The translations under genes and the position numbers were made by a program. Under the pieces are notes generated by a model. The model made no database searches, was not told the origin of the DNA, and saw nothing but the letters and a program-made list of their open reading frames with translations. Shown piece by piece: positions 4,568-11,342 of a stretch of 13,203 nucleotides of DNA. Each line of letters opens with the position of its first letter. The stretch's first letter is position 1. Source of the DNA: DAIRUS01 sp036803205 (GTDB taxonomy: Bacteria > Patescibacteriota > Minisyncoccia > Minisyncoccales > GBS-2); the NCBI GenBank assembly GCA_036803205.1, contig DAIRUS010000014.1:1-13203 (forward strand), read 5' to 3'.

Positions 4568-7270
4568 TTAGACGGATAATTTTTCTTTTTGGGAACGAGC
4601 TTTAATTAAATCCTTGACCATTCGAAAAATGATTTTTCCTTGCTCAAAATAAACATTAACCGTCTCCCCTTCTTTAATTTCGCCGGAAACAATTTTTAAA
4701 GAGAGGGGGTCTAAAACTTCTCTCTGGATTACTCTTTTTAATGGTCTGGCTCCTAAATTGGGGTCAAAACCTTTTTCCGCCAAAACTTCTTTGACGGAAT
4801 CAGAAATTCTAATTTCAATTTTTTTATTTTTTAGGCGCTCTGCTACTTTTGCCAGTTCTAAATCAACAATCTTTTTGATTTCTGTCTTGTTTAAATAATT
4901 AAAGATAATGATTTCGTCAATTCGGTTTAAAAATTCTGGTCGGAAATTTTCTTTTAGAGCGGCAACAACTTTTTCTCTCAGAGTTTCTCTTTGAGATTTT
5001 TCTTCATCACCAGTGACAAAACCCAAAGCCGCTTCTTTGGCGATAATATCTGAGCCAATATTAGAAGTCATAATCAAAATGGCGTTTTTAAAAGAAGCAG
5101 TTCTGCCTTTGGCATCAGTTAATCTGCCATCCTCTAAAATCTGGAGTAAAATATTGAAAACCCGGGGATGAGCTTTTTCAATTTCATCAAGTAAAACAAC
5201 CGAATAGGGCCTTCTCCTTATTTTTTCTGTTAATTGACCCCCTTCTTCATAGCCGACGTATCCAGGCGGAGAACCAATCATCTTGGAAACCGTATGCTCT
5301 TCCATATATTCTGACATATCTAATCTGATTAAAGCATTTTCATCATTGAATAAAAATTCAGCCAAAGCCCGAGCGGTCTCGGTTTTTCCTACCCCGGTTG
5401 GGCCCAAGAACAAAAATGAACCCAAAGGTCTTTTTTCTTCCGAAATTCCTGCCCTAGCTCTTCTAATGGCATTAGAAATGGCTAAAATTGCTTCTTTTTG
5501 ACCAACCACTCTTTTTGAAATAATTTCTTCCATTTTTTCCAACTTTTTTGCCTCTTCCTCCAATAAGCGGGTTACCGGTATTCCAGTCCACCTTGAAACC
5601 ACTGCCGCCACATCTTCTTCGGTCACTTCTTTTTTCAAAAGCGGATGTTCTTTCTGAATTCTTGCCAACTTTTTCTCGGTTGTCTTTAGCTCTTTTAAAA
5701 GAGAGGGTATCTTTCCATACTTTATTTCAGCCACTTTCTGAAAGTCGGCTCGAGAAAGTTCTTTTTCGGCTTCAAATCTTAAAGTATCAATTTCTTTTTT
5801 TAAATTTTTAATCTTGTCAATTAGCTCTTTCTCTGACTGCCATCTACTTTTAATTTCCCTTTCTTTTTCCTTTAAATCGGCCAGTTGTCTTAAAATTGCC
5901 TTGCTTCTTTTTTGAGAATTTTTCTCTTTTTTAATCGCTTCCATTTCAATTTCCAGTTTTTTGATTTCTTCCCTGATTAAATCCAACTCGCTAGGCTCTG
6001 ACTCAATTTCTAACCTTAATGCGGACATAGCTTCATCCATCAGGTCAACGGCTTTGTCGGGTAAAAATCTATCGGTGATATATCGAGCCGCTAATTGAGC
6101 ACAGCTTACCAGGGCTGAGTCTCTAATTTTTACTCCGTGATGCAGCTCGTATTTTTCTTTAATTCCTCTTAAAATGGCGATGGTATCTTCAATTGATGGT
6201 TCTTGAACAAAAACCGGCTGAAACCTTCTTTCCAAAGCCGGATCTCTTTCAATATATTTTTGATAATCTTTTAAGGTGGTTGCGCCAATCGTTCTTAACT
6301 CGCCTTTAGCCAAAGCCGGTTTTAAAAGGTTTGAAGCATCAATAGCTCCTTCGGCTCCTCCTGCCCCAACTAAGGTATGTAATTCGTCAATGAACAATAA
6401 ATATCTTCCGCCAGCTCGATTGATTTCTTTAAGGAGAACTTTTACCCTCTCCTCGAATTCTCCCCGATATTTTGTTCCGGCAATCAAAGCCCCCAAATCA
6501 AGAGAGATAATCTCTTTATTTTTCAAGCTTTCCGGGACCCGACTAGAAACAATTCTTTGAGCTAAACCTTCAACAATGGCAGTTTTTCCTACTCCAGCCT
6601 CGCCAATTAAAACCGGATTATTCTTTGTTCTTCTTGAAAGTATCTGAATTAATCTCCGAATTTCGTTTTCTCGACCGATAACTGGATCTAATTTCCCCTG
6701 TCTGGCTAACTGAGTTAGATTGCGAGCATATTTCTCAACCACCCGGTATTTTGATTCCGGCTCGGGGTCGGTAATTCTCTGACCTCCCCTGACTTTACCC
6801 AATTCTTTCAAGAAAGTTTGATAATCCAATTTCCCGAATTCTAAAGAAGTAATCTTTCCGCCTGGTTGTAAAAAATTTGCTTTGTCTAAAATTTCTTTTG
6901 CCCGCGTTTCAGTGTCCAAAAGAGCCAAAAATAAATGTTCGGTTGAAATATATTCATCCCCCATTTTCAATGACTCCTGTTTGGCTCGCTCCAAAATTTT
7001 AGTCATATCTTGGGTTAAATAAAATTGGCTAAAAGATTGAGGTGTATAAATTTGGCCAATGGTGTTCAAAGATGTTTTAGTTTTTTTCTTCAATCCTTCA
7101 ATGTCAACCCCAATTCTTTCTAAAACATTCAAGACAATGCTTCCTTCCTGAGATAAAAGGCTATAAAGCAAATGAAGGGCATCAACTTGTTGTTGTCCTT
7201 TTTCTCTGGCTAAATCTTGAGCGTATAAAATTGCTTCTTGGGCTTTATGAGTAAATTGGCTACCGTTCAT
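4568..7270 (-). CDS. ClpB/ClpC-type AAA+ protein unfoldase
   Basis: This 900-aa Hsp100 ATPase is complete. It has a Clp N-domain (about 1-130) and AAA+ module 1 with Walker A GEAGVGKT (223-230), Walker B LLFIDE (291-296), pore-loop KYRGEFE (267-273) and arginine finger near 348. Next come a long coiled-coil middle domain (about 420-548) and AAA+ module 2 with GPTGVGKT (623-630), pore loop GYVGYEEGG (670-678), Walker B VVLLDE (691-696) and sensor-2 GARP (840-843). The long middle domain, as in ClpB, indicates a disaggregase working with DnaK. However, an inserted LGF (749-751) sits where ClpA and ClpC carry their ClpP-docking tripeptide, which ClpB lacks. Both annotations are defensible, so I give no symbol. 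The ATG at 7270 has no SD. No CIRCE or tandem CtsR site is visible upstream, so heat-shock control is not evident. Confidence 0.93.
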   Translation of the reverse strand: MNGSQFTHKAQEAILYAQDLAREKGQQQVDALHLLYSLLSQEGSIVLNVLERIGVDIEGLKKKTKTSLNTIGQIYTPQSFSQFYLTQDMTKILERAKQESLKMGDEYISTEHLFLALLDTETRAKEILDKANFLQPGGKITSLEFGKLDYQTFLKELGKVRGGQRITDPEPESKYRVVEKYARNLTQLARQGKLDPVIGRENEIRRLIQILSRRTKNNPVLIGEAGVGKTAIVEGLAQRIVSSRVPESLKNKEIISLDLGALIAGTKYRGEFEERVKVLLKEINRAGGRYLLFIDELHTLVGAGGAEGAIDASNLLKPALAKGELRTIGATTLKDYQKYIERDPALERRFQPVFVQEPSIEDTIAILRGIKEKYELHHGVKIRDSALVSCAQLAARYITDRFLPDKAVDLMDEAMSALRLEIESEPSELDLIREEIKKLEIEMEAIKKEKNSQKRSKAILRQLADLKEKEREIKSRWQSEKELIDKIKNLKKEIDTLRFEAEKELSRADFQKVAEIKYGKIPSLLKELKTTEKKLARIQKEHPLLKKEVTEEDVAAVVSRWTGIPVTRLLEEEAKKLEKMEEIISKRVVGQKEAILAISNAIRRARAGISEEKRPLGSFLFLGPTGVGKTETARALAEFLFNDENALIRLDMSEYMEEHTVSKMIGSPPGYVGYEEGGQLTEKIRRRPYSVVLLDEIEKAHPRVFNILLQILEDGRLTDAKGRTASFKNAILIMTSNIGSDIIAKEAALGFVTGDEEKSQRETLREKVVAALKENFRPEFLNRIDEIIIFNYLNKTEIKKIVDLELAKVAERLKNKKIEIRISDSVKEVLAEKGFDPNLGARPLKRVIQREVLDPLSLKIVSGEIKEGETVNVYFEQGKIIFRMVKDLIKARSQKEKLSV

Positions 7271-7283
7271 AAAGTTAATTGCT

Positions 7284-7318
7284 ATTTTATTTCTATCGCA
7301 AAATTCTCAAAAAATCAA
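7284..7318 (-). promoter_or_regulatory. Candidate promoter of the Clp gene
   Basis: There are two overlapping readings on the minus strand: TTGAGA (7310-7305) with TAAAAT (7289-7284) at a short 15-base spacing, or TTGATT (7318-7313) with TAGAAA (7295-7290) at 17 bases. Either starts transcription within about 6-13 bases of the ATG, again with no SD. Confidence 0.4.
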
Positions 7319-7435
7319 GTAAAGTGCATATGAAAAAACCAAAATAAAATTATATAAAAAAGGGCTCCAAGAAGATTGACGGGACTTTTTTTTAGATCTT
7401 TAGAAAAAGACTTTAGAAAGAAGACTTGTAATAGC

Positions 7436-7769
7436 TCACACCAAAAACCAATAAACTCTGCTTCCATTTGAAGAAAACACTACCACTTCAACCTCCCTGG
7501 ATTTAGTAATATCGAAAAATACCCAGTTCAAGTTTTCGCTTTTCATGCTGTCGCCAAGTTTTTTGTTTTAAAAATATACAAATTAGGGTCAAATTTTTCA
7601 TCCGGCTCGCTTTTATCTAACAAAAAATCCAGGTGAGAGCTTTGCCTGGGACATTAACAAAATAATTCTCAGCATAAACAAAAAAATTTTTGTCAAATGA
7701 ATTTTAAGACAGCGAACCTTCATTATAAAATTAATCATCAAAATCTTCTATACTCCATTTAATTGCCAT
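7436..7769 (-). pseudogene. Decayed protein-coding relic
   Basis: No intact ORF exists here, but protein-like sequence continues through three frames. From the ATG at 7769 one frame reads MAIKWSIEDFDD, TAA (7731-7733), FYNEGSLS, TAA (7704-7706), NSFDKNFFVYAENYFVNV and on through PGKALTWIF to TAG at 7617-7619. Frame two continues as LLDKSEPDEKFDPNLYIFKT. Frame three continues as KLGDSMKSENLNWVFFDITK and ends with VYWFLV and TGA at 7436-7438. The two frame changes fall on runs of six T (7622-7627) and six A (7559-7564 on the minus strand), and each is repaired by adding one base. I do not recognise the family; it looks like a soluble domain of about 110 residues. Nonsense codons plus frameshifts favour real decay, but the nearby scaffold gap means poor assembly is possible. 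Confidence 0.45.
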
Positions 7770-7787
7770 GGCATTTATTTGGAGTAT
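7750..7787. repeat. 38-bp near-perfect palindrome
   Basis: ATACTCCA (7750-7757) mirrors TGGAGTAT (7780-7787), and the centre TGCCATGGCA (7764-7773) is a perfect palindrome on the same axis (7768.5). In the 6-base spacers three of six positions also pair, giving 16 of 19 matched positions per arm. It could be an operator for a dimeric regulator or a cruciform/hairpin. It lies 25 bases from the scaffold gap. Confidence 0.6.
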
Positions 7788-7812
7788 TAAACATGGAAAA
7801 ATCCTAAAAATT

Positions 7813-7912
7813 NNNNNNNNNNNNNNNNNNNNNNNNNNNNNNNNNNNNNNNNNNNNNNNNNNNNNNNNNNNNNNNNNNNNNNNNNNNNNNNNNNNNNNNN
7901 NNNNNNNNNNNN
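7813..7912. other. Scaffold gap (100 N)
   Basis: Exactly 100 N bases are the usual placeholder for a gap of unknown size. Sequence on the two sides need not be as close as drawn, and a gene may be missing here. The surrounding stretch from 7271 to 8118 has no intact gene. Confidence 0.98.
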
Positions 7913-7927
7913 AGAGTAAGGAAAATT

Positions 7928-7989
7928 AAGTCTTTAACCCGCGGAAGACTGTCCTCTGCCGCGACTAAGGAGTAAAATCGCTTAGACTT
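7928..7989. ncRNA. Possible structured RNA beside the gap
   Basis: AAGTCT (7928-7933) pairs with AGACTT (7984-7989) as a closing helix. Inside it, CGCGG (7940-7944) pairs with CCGCG (7959-7963), extended by AGA/TCT around a 6-base loop. CTAAG (7965-7969) can pair with CTTAG (7981-7985), which overlaps the closing helix by two bases, or GCGA (7961-7964) with TCGC (7978-7981). The GC-rich core stands out in AT-rich DNA. It matches no RNA family I know, and strand is undecided. Confidence 0.25.
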
Positions 7990-8057
7990 TGGTTTGAGGT
8001 TTGGATTTTTCCAAAATGTGTTTGATCTGGCAAAAAGGTCAAAAATAAAATTCTCTC

Positions 8058-8095
8058 AAAAAAAAGAGGCAAGAATATTACATTCTTGCCTTTTT
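8058..8095 (-). terminator. Strong bidirectional terminator
   Basis: GGCAAGAAT (8068-8076) and ATTCTTGCC (8082-8090) form a perfect 9-bp stem with a 5-base loop. A-run 8058-8065 lies on one side and TTTTT 8091-8095 on the other, so it works on both strands. It ends the 8611-8119 unit 23 bases after the last stop codon. Confidence 0.85.
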
Positions 8096-8118
8096 CTCTG
8101 CGTTAATCTTTCTCTATG

Positions 8119-8328
8119 CTAAGGTGCCGTAGAGAATCTTTTTTTGAGGAGTTGAATCTCCCCTAAAACTTCTTGGCCTTTTTGCCACAAAAAATTCTTA
8201 AACCACTTTTCTTCTTTGGTGAGTTCTCGGTTTGTTTCTAGGTCTTTTAATCTGAAATACAAGTCATCAATTTTTTCAATGTGATTCCGAAGGACCTTTA
8301 AATATTCCTCTTCTACTTGTTTAAGCAT
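8119..8328 (-). CDS. Small charged helical protein, unknown function
   Basis: This 69-aa soluble protein is predicted to be nearly all helix: EEEYLKVLRNHIEKIDDLYF, then LKDLETNRELTKEEKWFKNF, then a final helix to RFSTAP. There is no signal peptide or membrane helix. The ATG at 8328 overlaps the end of the upstream gene by 8 bases. It has one of the best SD sites in the window (AAAGGAGG, about four bases before the ATG), so coupled and efficient translation is expected. It probably works with the membrane coiled-coil protein encoded just upstream, possibly as its cytoplasmic partner; that is inference from coupling only. I do not recognise a family. Confidence 0.65.
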   Translation of the reverse strand: MLKQVEEEYLKVLRNHIEKIDDLYFRLKDLETNRELTKEEKWFKNFLWQKGQEVLGEIQLLKKRFSTAP

Positions 8329-8611
8329 TTTTCCTCCTTTCTTCTTTTTTCTTTTCTTCGCTTTCTTTTAAGTTTTTATTAAGTTCTTCTGAAGTTTCTT
8401 TCAAAAAAAAGTCCAACAAGTCTATAATTTCTACCGTCTCTTTTTTTAGGTCGGAAATCTTTGGATTCGTTAAGCAGAGAGAGTCTATTTCGTCAAAAAC
8501 AAATCTGATTTTGATTAAAACTATCTTTATTCCAACAAGCAAAATCCTAAGCCAAATCCTCAAAGTGCTTGTTTGCAGAGCTACATCTCTTTCTTTTTTT
8601 TCATTATTCAT
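8321..8611 (-). CDS. Small protein with one hydrophobic helix and a charged coiled-coil tail, unknown function
   Basis: From the ATG at 8611 the product has 96 residues: a charged start (MNNEKKERD), a hydrophobic segment at about 17-39 (RIWLRILLVGIKIVLIKIRF) and a tail from about 51 rich in Glu and Lys (SDLKKETVEIIDLLDFFLKE and on to KKKEERRKNA). The hydrophobic segment carries several basic residues, so it may lie on or span the membrane. I chose ATG 8611 over an upstream in-frame TTG at 8662, because GGAG precedes it by six bases and the upstream part overlaps an SD and a mini-ORF. The gene has its own strong promoter and forms a two-gene unit with the 69-aa protein. No family is recognised. 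Confidence 0.65.
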   Translation of the reverse strand: MNNEKKERDVALQTSTLRIWLRILLVGIKIVLIKIRFVFDEIDSLCLTNPKISDLKKETVEIIDLLDFFLKETSEELNKNLKESEEKKKEERRKNA

Positions 8612-8624
8612 AATTTCTCCATCC

Positions 8625-8650
8625 TTATTGTTCCATCCCTGCCCCTCCTT
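8625..8650 (-). promoter_or_regulatory. Consensus SD followed by a three-codon ORF (M-E-Q-stop)
   Basis: AAGGAGG (8650-8644) is a consensus SD, placed seven bases before an ATG at 8636 that reads ATG GAA CAA TAA. The stop lies 13 bases before the real ATG at 8611. This looks like a minimal upstream ORF that loads ribosomes and hands them on, or stalls them. The same SD could instead be a remnant of a longer frame. Confidence 0.5.
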
Positions 8651-8669
8651 TGTAAGGTGCAATTTATTA

Positions 8670-8698
8670 ATATTAAAATTTTTTTAAAATTTTGTCAA
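8670..8698 (-). promoter_or_regulatory. Strong sigma-70-like promoter of the 8611-8119 unit
   Basis: A perfect TTGACA (8698-8693), a 17-base A/T-only spacer, then TAATAT (8675-8670). Transcription should start near 8663, giving a leader of about 27 bases to the mini-ORF that carries the SD. It lies about 70 bases after the stop of htrA; no clear terminator separates them. Confidence 0.7.
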
Positions 8699-8768
8699 GA
8701 AAGTTGTAATGGCTCGATAGCTTGGAAACATCTTAAAAAGGATAGCAAAAAACTGTCTTTGGCTAGCC

Positions 8769-10070
8769 CTATTCGCTTCTTTCAGCTAAGGTGACAGTTA
8801 AAACTTTTGTCTTGTCCCCTCTTAAAATTTTAAGAGTTATTGTCTCGCCCGGATTGTATTTCATTATGATTTTGGCTAAGGTATTTTCGGTGGTAATTTT
8901 TTCTCCATTAAATTCCAAAATAATATCACCTTCTTTTAGACCAACGGCTTCAGCTGGTGAACCGGGAAAAATGGCTGGCTCTCCCCCATCTCCTTTTTGA
9001 ACCCAGGCACCGTAATTTACCGGTAAATTATTTTCTTTCTGAATTTTTTCGTTAATCAAAAAATATCTCACCCCCAAAAAAGGATAAACAATTTTGCCAA
9101 GGGTTTTGACTTGTTCAATATCTTTCTTGGCTTTGTTGATGGGAATGGCAAAACCAATATTCTCTCCCTCCACCGACATGGCGGTATTGACTCCAATTAC
9201 CTCACCATTTAAATTCAAGAGGGGGCCACCGGAATTTCCCCGGTTGATGGCGGCATCGGTTTGAATAACATCTTCAAGGGTTTCAATTAGTCCACCGCCA
9301 GAAGCAGTAATGGTTCTGCCCAAGCCGGAAATCACTCCCACTGAAACTGTATTTTGAAACTCACCCAAAGCATTACCAATAGCAATCACTGTTTGGCCAA
9401 TTAGTAATTTATCAGAATCGCCCAGCTTAATAGGTTTTAAGCCGTCGGTTGCTTCAATTTTTATTATTGCCAAATCCTGCACCGGGTCTCTGGCTAAAAC
9501 CTTGGCAGGAAATCTTCTTCCGTCATTGGTCAAAACAGTATAATCGGCTTTTTCATCTAAAACAACGTGTTTGTTGGTTAAAATAAGTCCTTTTTCCGAG
9601 ACAATAAAACCAGACCCTCCGCCAACTTCTCTTTTCTCTACTCCTTTTTGACGATATTGAGGAATCCTAAATTCAAAAAATGGCTCGCCAAAAAATTCCT
9701 CAAGTGGCCACTCTTCATAATATTGTTCAATAATCGGCAGGTCTTTGGTAATAATGATGCTCACTACTGCCGGCGAGGCCTCTTTGACCACCTTAATAAT
9801 TGCTTCCTCTTGAGAAGTTTGGGGAGAATAAATTGGCTTGTCAGTATTTTCTTGGTTGGCTTTTTCTGGAGGGGAAGTCGCAAAATTTTTTAAAAAATTC
9901 TGAATTTTTGGATAAAAGTAGCCTCCAGAAATTAAACCCCCAATTCCTCCAAAAATAAAAGAAGAAAGAAACAAGATTAAAAAGAAAAAATAAGACCCCT
10001 TTTCTGCCCAAAAAGTCCTTCTTTTTGGTTCTTCTAATTTTTCTGGTTCAAATTTTGGCAATGCCTCCAT
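8769..10070 (-). CDS. HtrA/DegP-type membrane-anchored serine protease with one PDZ domain
   Basis: This 433-aa protein is complete. It has a cytoplasmic N-terminus of about 25 residues, a membrane helix (about 27-50), a linker, a trypsin-like domain (about 88-320) and one PDZ domain (about 327-430). The catalytic triad is intact: H168 in TNKHVV, D199 in DLAIIKI and S280 in GNSGGPLL. A loop of about 30 residues rich in Glu and Phe (115-140) corresponds to the LA-loop region. Family members degrade or refold damaged proteins outside the membrane, and the PDZ binds exposed C-termini. The ATG at 10070 lies 14 bases after the stop of the glycosyltransferase gene, with a weak AGG upstream, so the two are probably co-transcribed. 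In the window it is the active counterpart of the inactive HtrA-like protein at 3771-4487. Confidence 0.95.
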   Translation of the reverse strand: MEALPKFEPEKLEEPKRRTFWAEKGSYFFFLILFLSSFIFGGIGGLISGGYFYPKIQNFLKNFATSPPEKANQENTDKPIYSPQTSQEEAIIKVVKEASPAVVSIIITKDLPIIEQYYEEWPLEEFFGEPFFEFRIPQYRQKGVEKREVGGGSGFIVSEKGLILTNKHVVLDEKADYTVLTNDGRRFPAKVLARDPVQDLAIIKIEATDGLKPIKLGDSDKLLIGQTVIAIGNALGEFQNTVSVGVISGLGRTITASGGGLIETLEDVIQTDAAINRGNSGGPLLNLNGEVIGVNTAMSVEGENIGFAIPINKAKKDIEQVKTLGKIVYPFLGVRYFLINEKIQKENNLPVNYGAWVQKGDGGEPAIFPGSPAEAVGLKEGDIILEFNGEKITTENTLAKIIMKYNPGETITLKILRGDKTKVLTVTLAERSE

Positions 10071-10084
10071 ATACCTGAAATATT

Positions 10085-10792
10085 TTATCTTTTTTTCTTT
10101 AGCTCGTCAAATCGATATTTAAATATATCTTTTTTAATTGGACCAAAAAAGATTATATAAATTCCGGCCAATAGATATTTTAGATAGGTTTTCAATCGAC
10201 CATCTTTTTCAAATCTTCGCCCGGAAGTCAAAACCGGTTCTGTCTTAATAAAACCAAATTTACCAACTTTTGCTGCCCGACGGGCGAAATCGTGATCTTC
10301 GGCTATCTTTATTTCTTCATCAAAACCACCAATTTTCTCAAAAATCTCTCTTTTAACCAAAACCGAATTAGTTGCCCAAACAGAAAATCTCTGAAAGGTT
10401 TTCACAAACCAGTTATAAAAACTATAAAAAATTTTATCAAGCAAATTTCCTTTTGGGAAAATGGGAAAAGAAGCTACGTCTAAATCTCTTTTTCTAAACT
10501 CGTTTAATAAATTTTCCAAAAAATTTTCTGGCAGAAAGATATTATCGGCATCCATAAATAAAAAGATTTTTCCCCGCGCTACTTTCGCTCCTTCATTTCT
10601 ACCTTTAGCCGGCAGCCCTCCTTTAGTGATTTTACAACCAAAACTTTGAGCAATTTGTACTGTCTTATCTTTTGAATCGGCATCGGCGACAATTATCTCA
10701 TAATCAGAAAATTTTTGTTTTTTTATTTGAGAAAGTAATATTGGTAAATATTCCTCTTCGTTGAGAGCAGGAATAATAATAGATAACAGCAT
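10085..10792 (-). CDS. Family 2 glycosyltransferase
   Basis: This 235-aa protein has the GT-A fold signature of GT2: LSIIIPALNEEEYL (3-16), ADADSKD (36-42), the sugar-nucleotide region GRNEGAKVARG (64-74), the metal-binding DAD (81-83), GGFDE (155-159) and the catalytic-type ED (165-166). A hydrophobic stretch near 204-216 suggests membrane association at the C-terminus. Such enzymes transfer a sugar from a nucleotide donor to a lipid or polysaccharide; the acceptor is unknown. It follows a broken polysaccharide deacetylase gene, consistent with envelope-glycan work, and precedes htrA by 14 bases. There is no SD before the ATG at 10792. The 46-base gap to the upstream stop contains only a weak TATTAA, so internal promotion is doubtful. 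Confidence 0.9.
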   Translation of the reverse strand: MLLSIIIPALNEEEYLPILLSQIKKQKFSDYEIIVADADSKDKTVQIAQSFGCKITKGGLPAKGRNEGAKVARGKIFLFMDADNIFLPENFLENLLNEFRKRDLDVASFPIFPKGNLLDKIFYSFYNWFVKTFQRFSVWATNSVLVKREIFEKIGGFDEEIKIAEDHDFARRAAKVGKFGFIKTEPVLTSGRRFEKDGRLKTYLKYLLAGIYIIFFGPIKKDIFKYRFDELKKKR

Positions 10793-10838
10793 TTTATTGA
10801 TAAGGAGAAATTTTTAATACCTCATCTAAACCAACAAA

Positions 10839-11248
10839 TTAATAACCTAAATTCATTAATTTTGGTCCAATTGTTGCCACAGTTTTTACTGTCTCTTGAC
10901 GAAATGCTTTTGTGTCATTATAACCATCGTGAAAAATAAAAATAACTCCCGGTTTTGTTCTTTTAAAAACGCTTTGGGACATTTTTTCAAAAGAAGGCTG
11001 AAGTTGTTCAAAATTAGCATAAAAAGTTCCGCTAATTAATAAAAAATCGTGTTTTTTTAATAAAGATGTAAAAATTGTTAAAAAACCACGGCGGGCGAAA
11101 AAGCCTGGGTTTTTGCCAACCTGAAAAAACACGGCTTTTATTTTTTTTGGGAAAGAAAGGTTCCAATTTCTAAAGTATAAGGATTGTTGGGGCCGTCGTC
11201 AAAAGTCAAGATAGCAATTTTCTCTGTGGTTTTTATCCTTGAAATCAT
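10839..11248 (-). pseudogene. Polysaccharide deacetylase (NodB-type), frameshifted and internally deleted
   Basis: From the ATG at 11248 the frame gives motif 1, IAILTFDDGPNNPYT, and then hits TAA at 11138-11140 right after a run of eight A (11141-11148). One extra A restores the frame as QKKIKAVFFQVGKN, and the rest runs to TAA at 10839, with the late motif VIFIFHDG and a typical NodB ending. The middle is missing. After FFQVGKN the sequence goes directly to the region after motif 3, so about 70-80 residues including the zinc-binding HxxH are lost. LFRPP, the core of motif 3, is still readable in another frame near 11095. GKN-like sequence occurs in such proteins both after motif 1 and before motif 3, so deletion between short repeats is a plausible cause. 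As it stands the product cannot be an active enzyme. Assembly error remains possible. Confidence 0.75.
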
Positions 11249-11340
11249 TTTTTTAACCTTAAATAAGAAAAAAAATACAAATAAAAAAACAAAAGCAAGA
11301 AGGAAAAGAAAAAAGCTAAGAGCAAAATAACAAAAATCAT
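11245..11340 (-). CDS. 31-aa hydrophobic peptide, or detached membrane anchor of the deacetylase
   Basis: From the ATG at 11340 the frame encodes MIFVILLLAFFFSF, a continuous membrane helix, ending SYLRLKK. Its TGA overlaps the ATG of the deacetylase relic (ATGA at 11248-11245). It starts two bases after the HAMP gene stop, with a GAAGAG SD-like tract. Two readings are possible. It may be a genuine translationally coupled peptide. Or it may be the N-terminal anchor of the deacetylase, cut off by loss of one A in the seven-A run just before the ATG. The second fits because such deacetylases often carry an N-terminal helix. Confidence 0.4.
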   Translation of the reverse strand: MIFVILLLAFFFSFLLLFFYLYFFSYLRLKK

Positions 11341-11342
11341 AT

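Noticed and set aside
7271..7440. CIRCE (HrcA) or CtsR operator upstream of the Clp gene
   Set aside because: No TTAGCACTC/GAGTGCTAA pair and no tandem GGTCAAA heptads are present. Single GGTCAAA copies at 2546, 7587 and 8037 are isolated.
8321..8662. Longer start (TTG at 8662) for the gene ending at 8321
   Set aside because: It would translate through the SD and mini-ORF region and would lie essentially at the predicted transcription start. ATG 8611 has its own SD.
10808..10840. Promoter TTAATT-17-TATTAA before the glycosyltransferase gene
   Set aside because: The hexamers match consensus poorly (3 of 6 and 4 of 6) in very AT-rich DNA where such matches are expected by chance.
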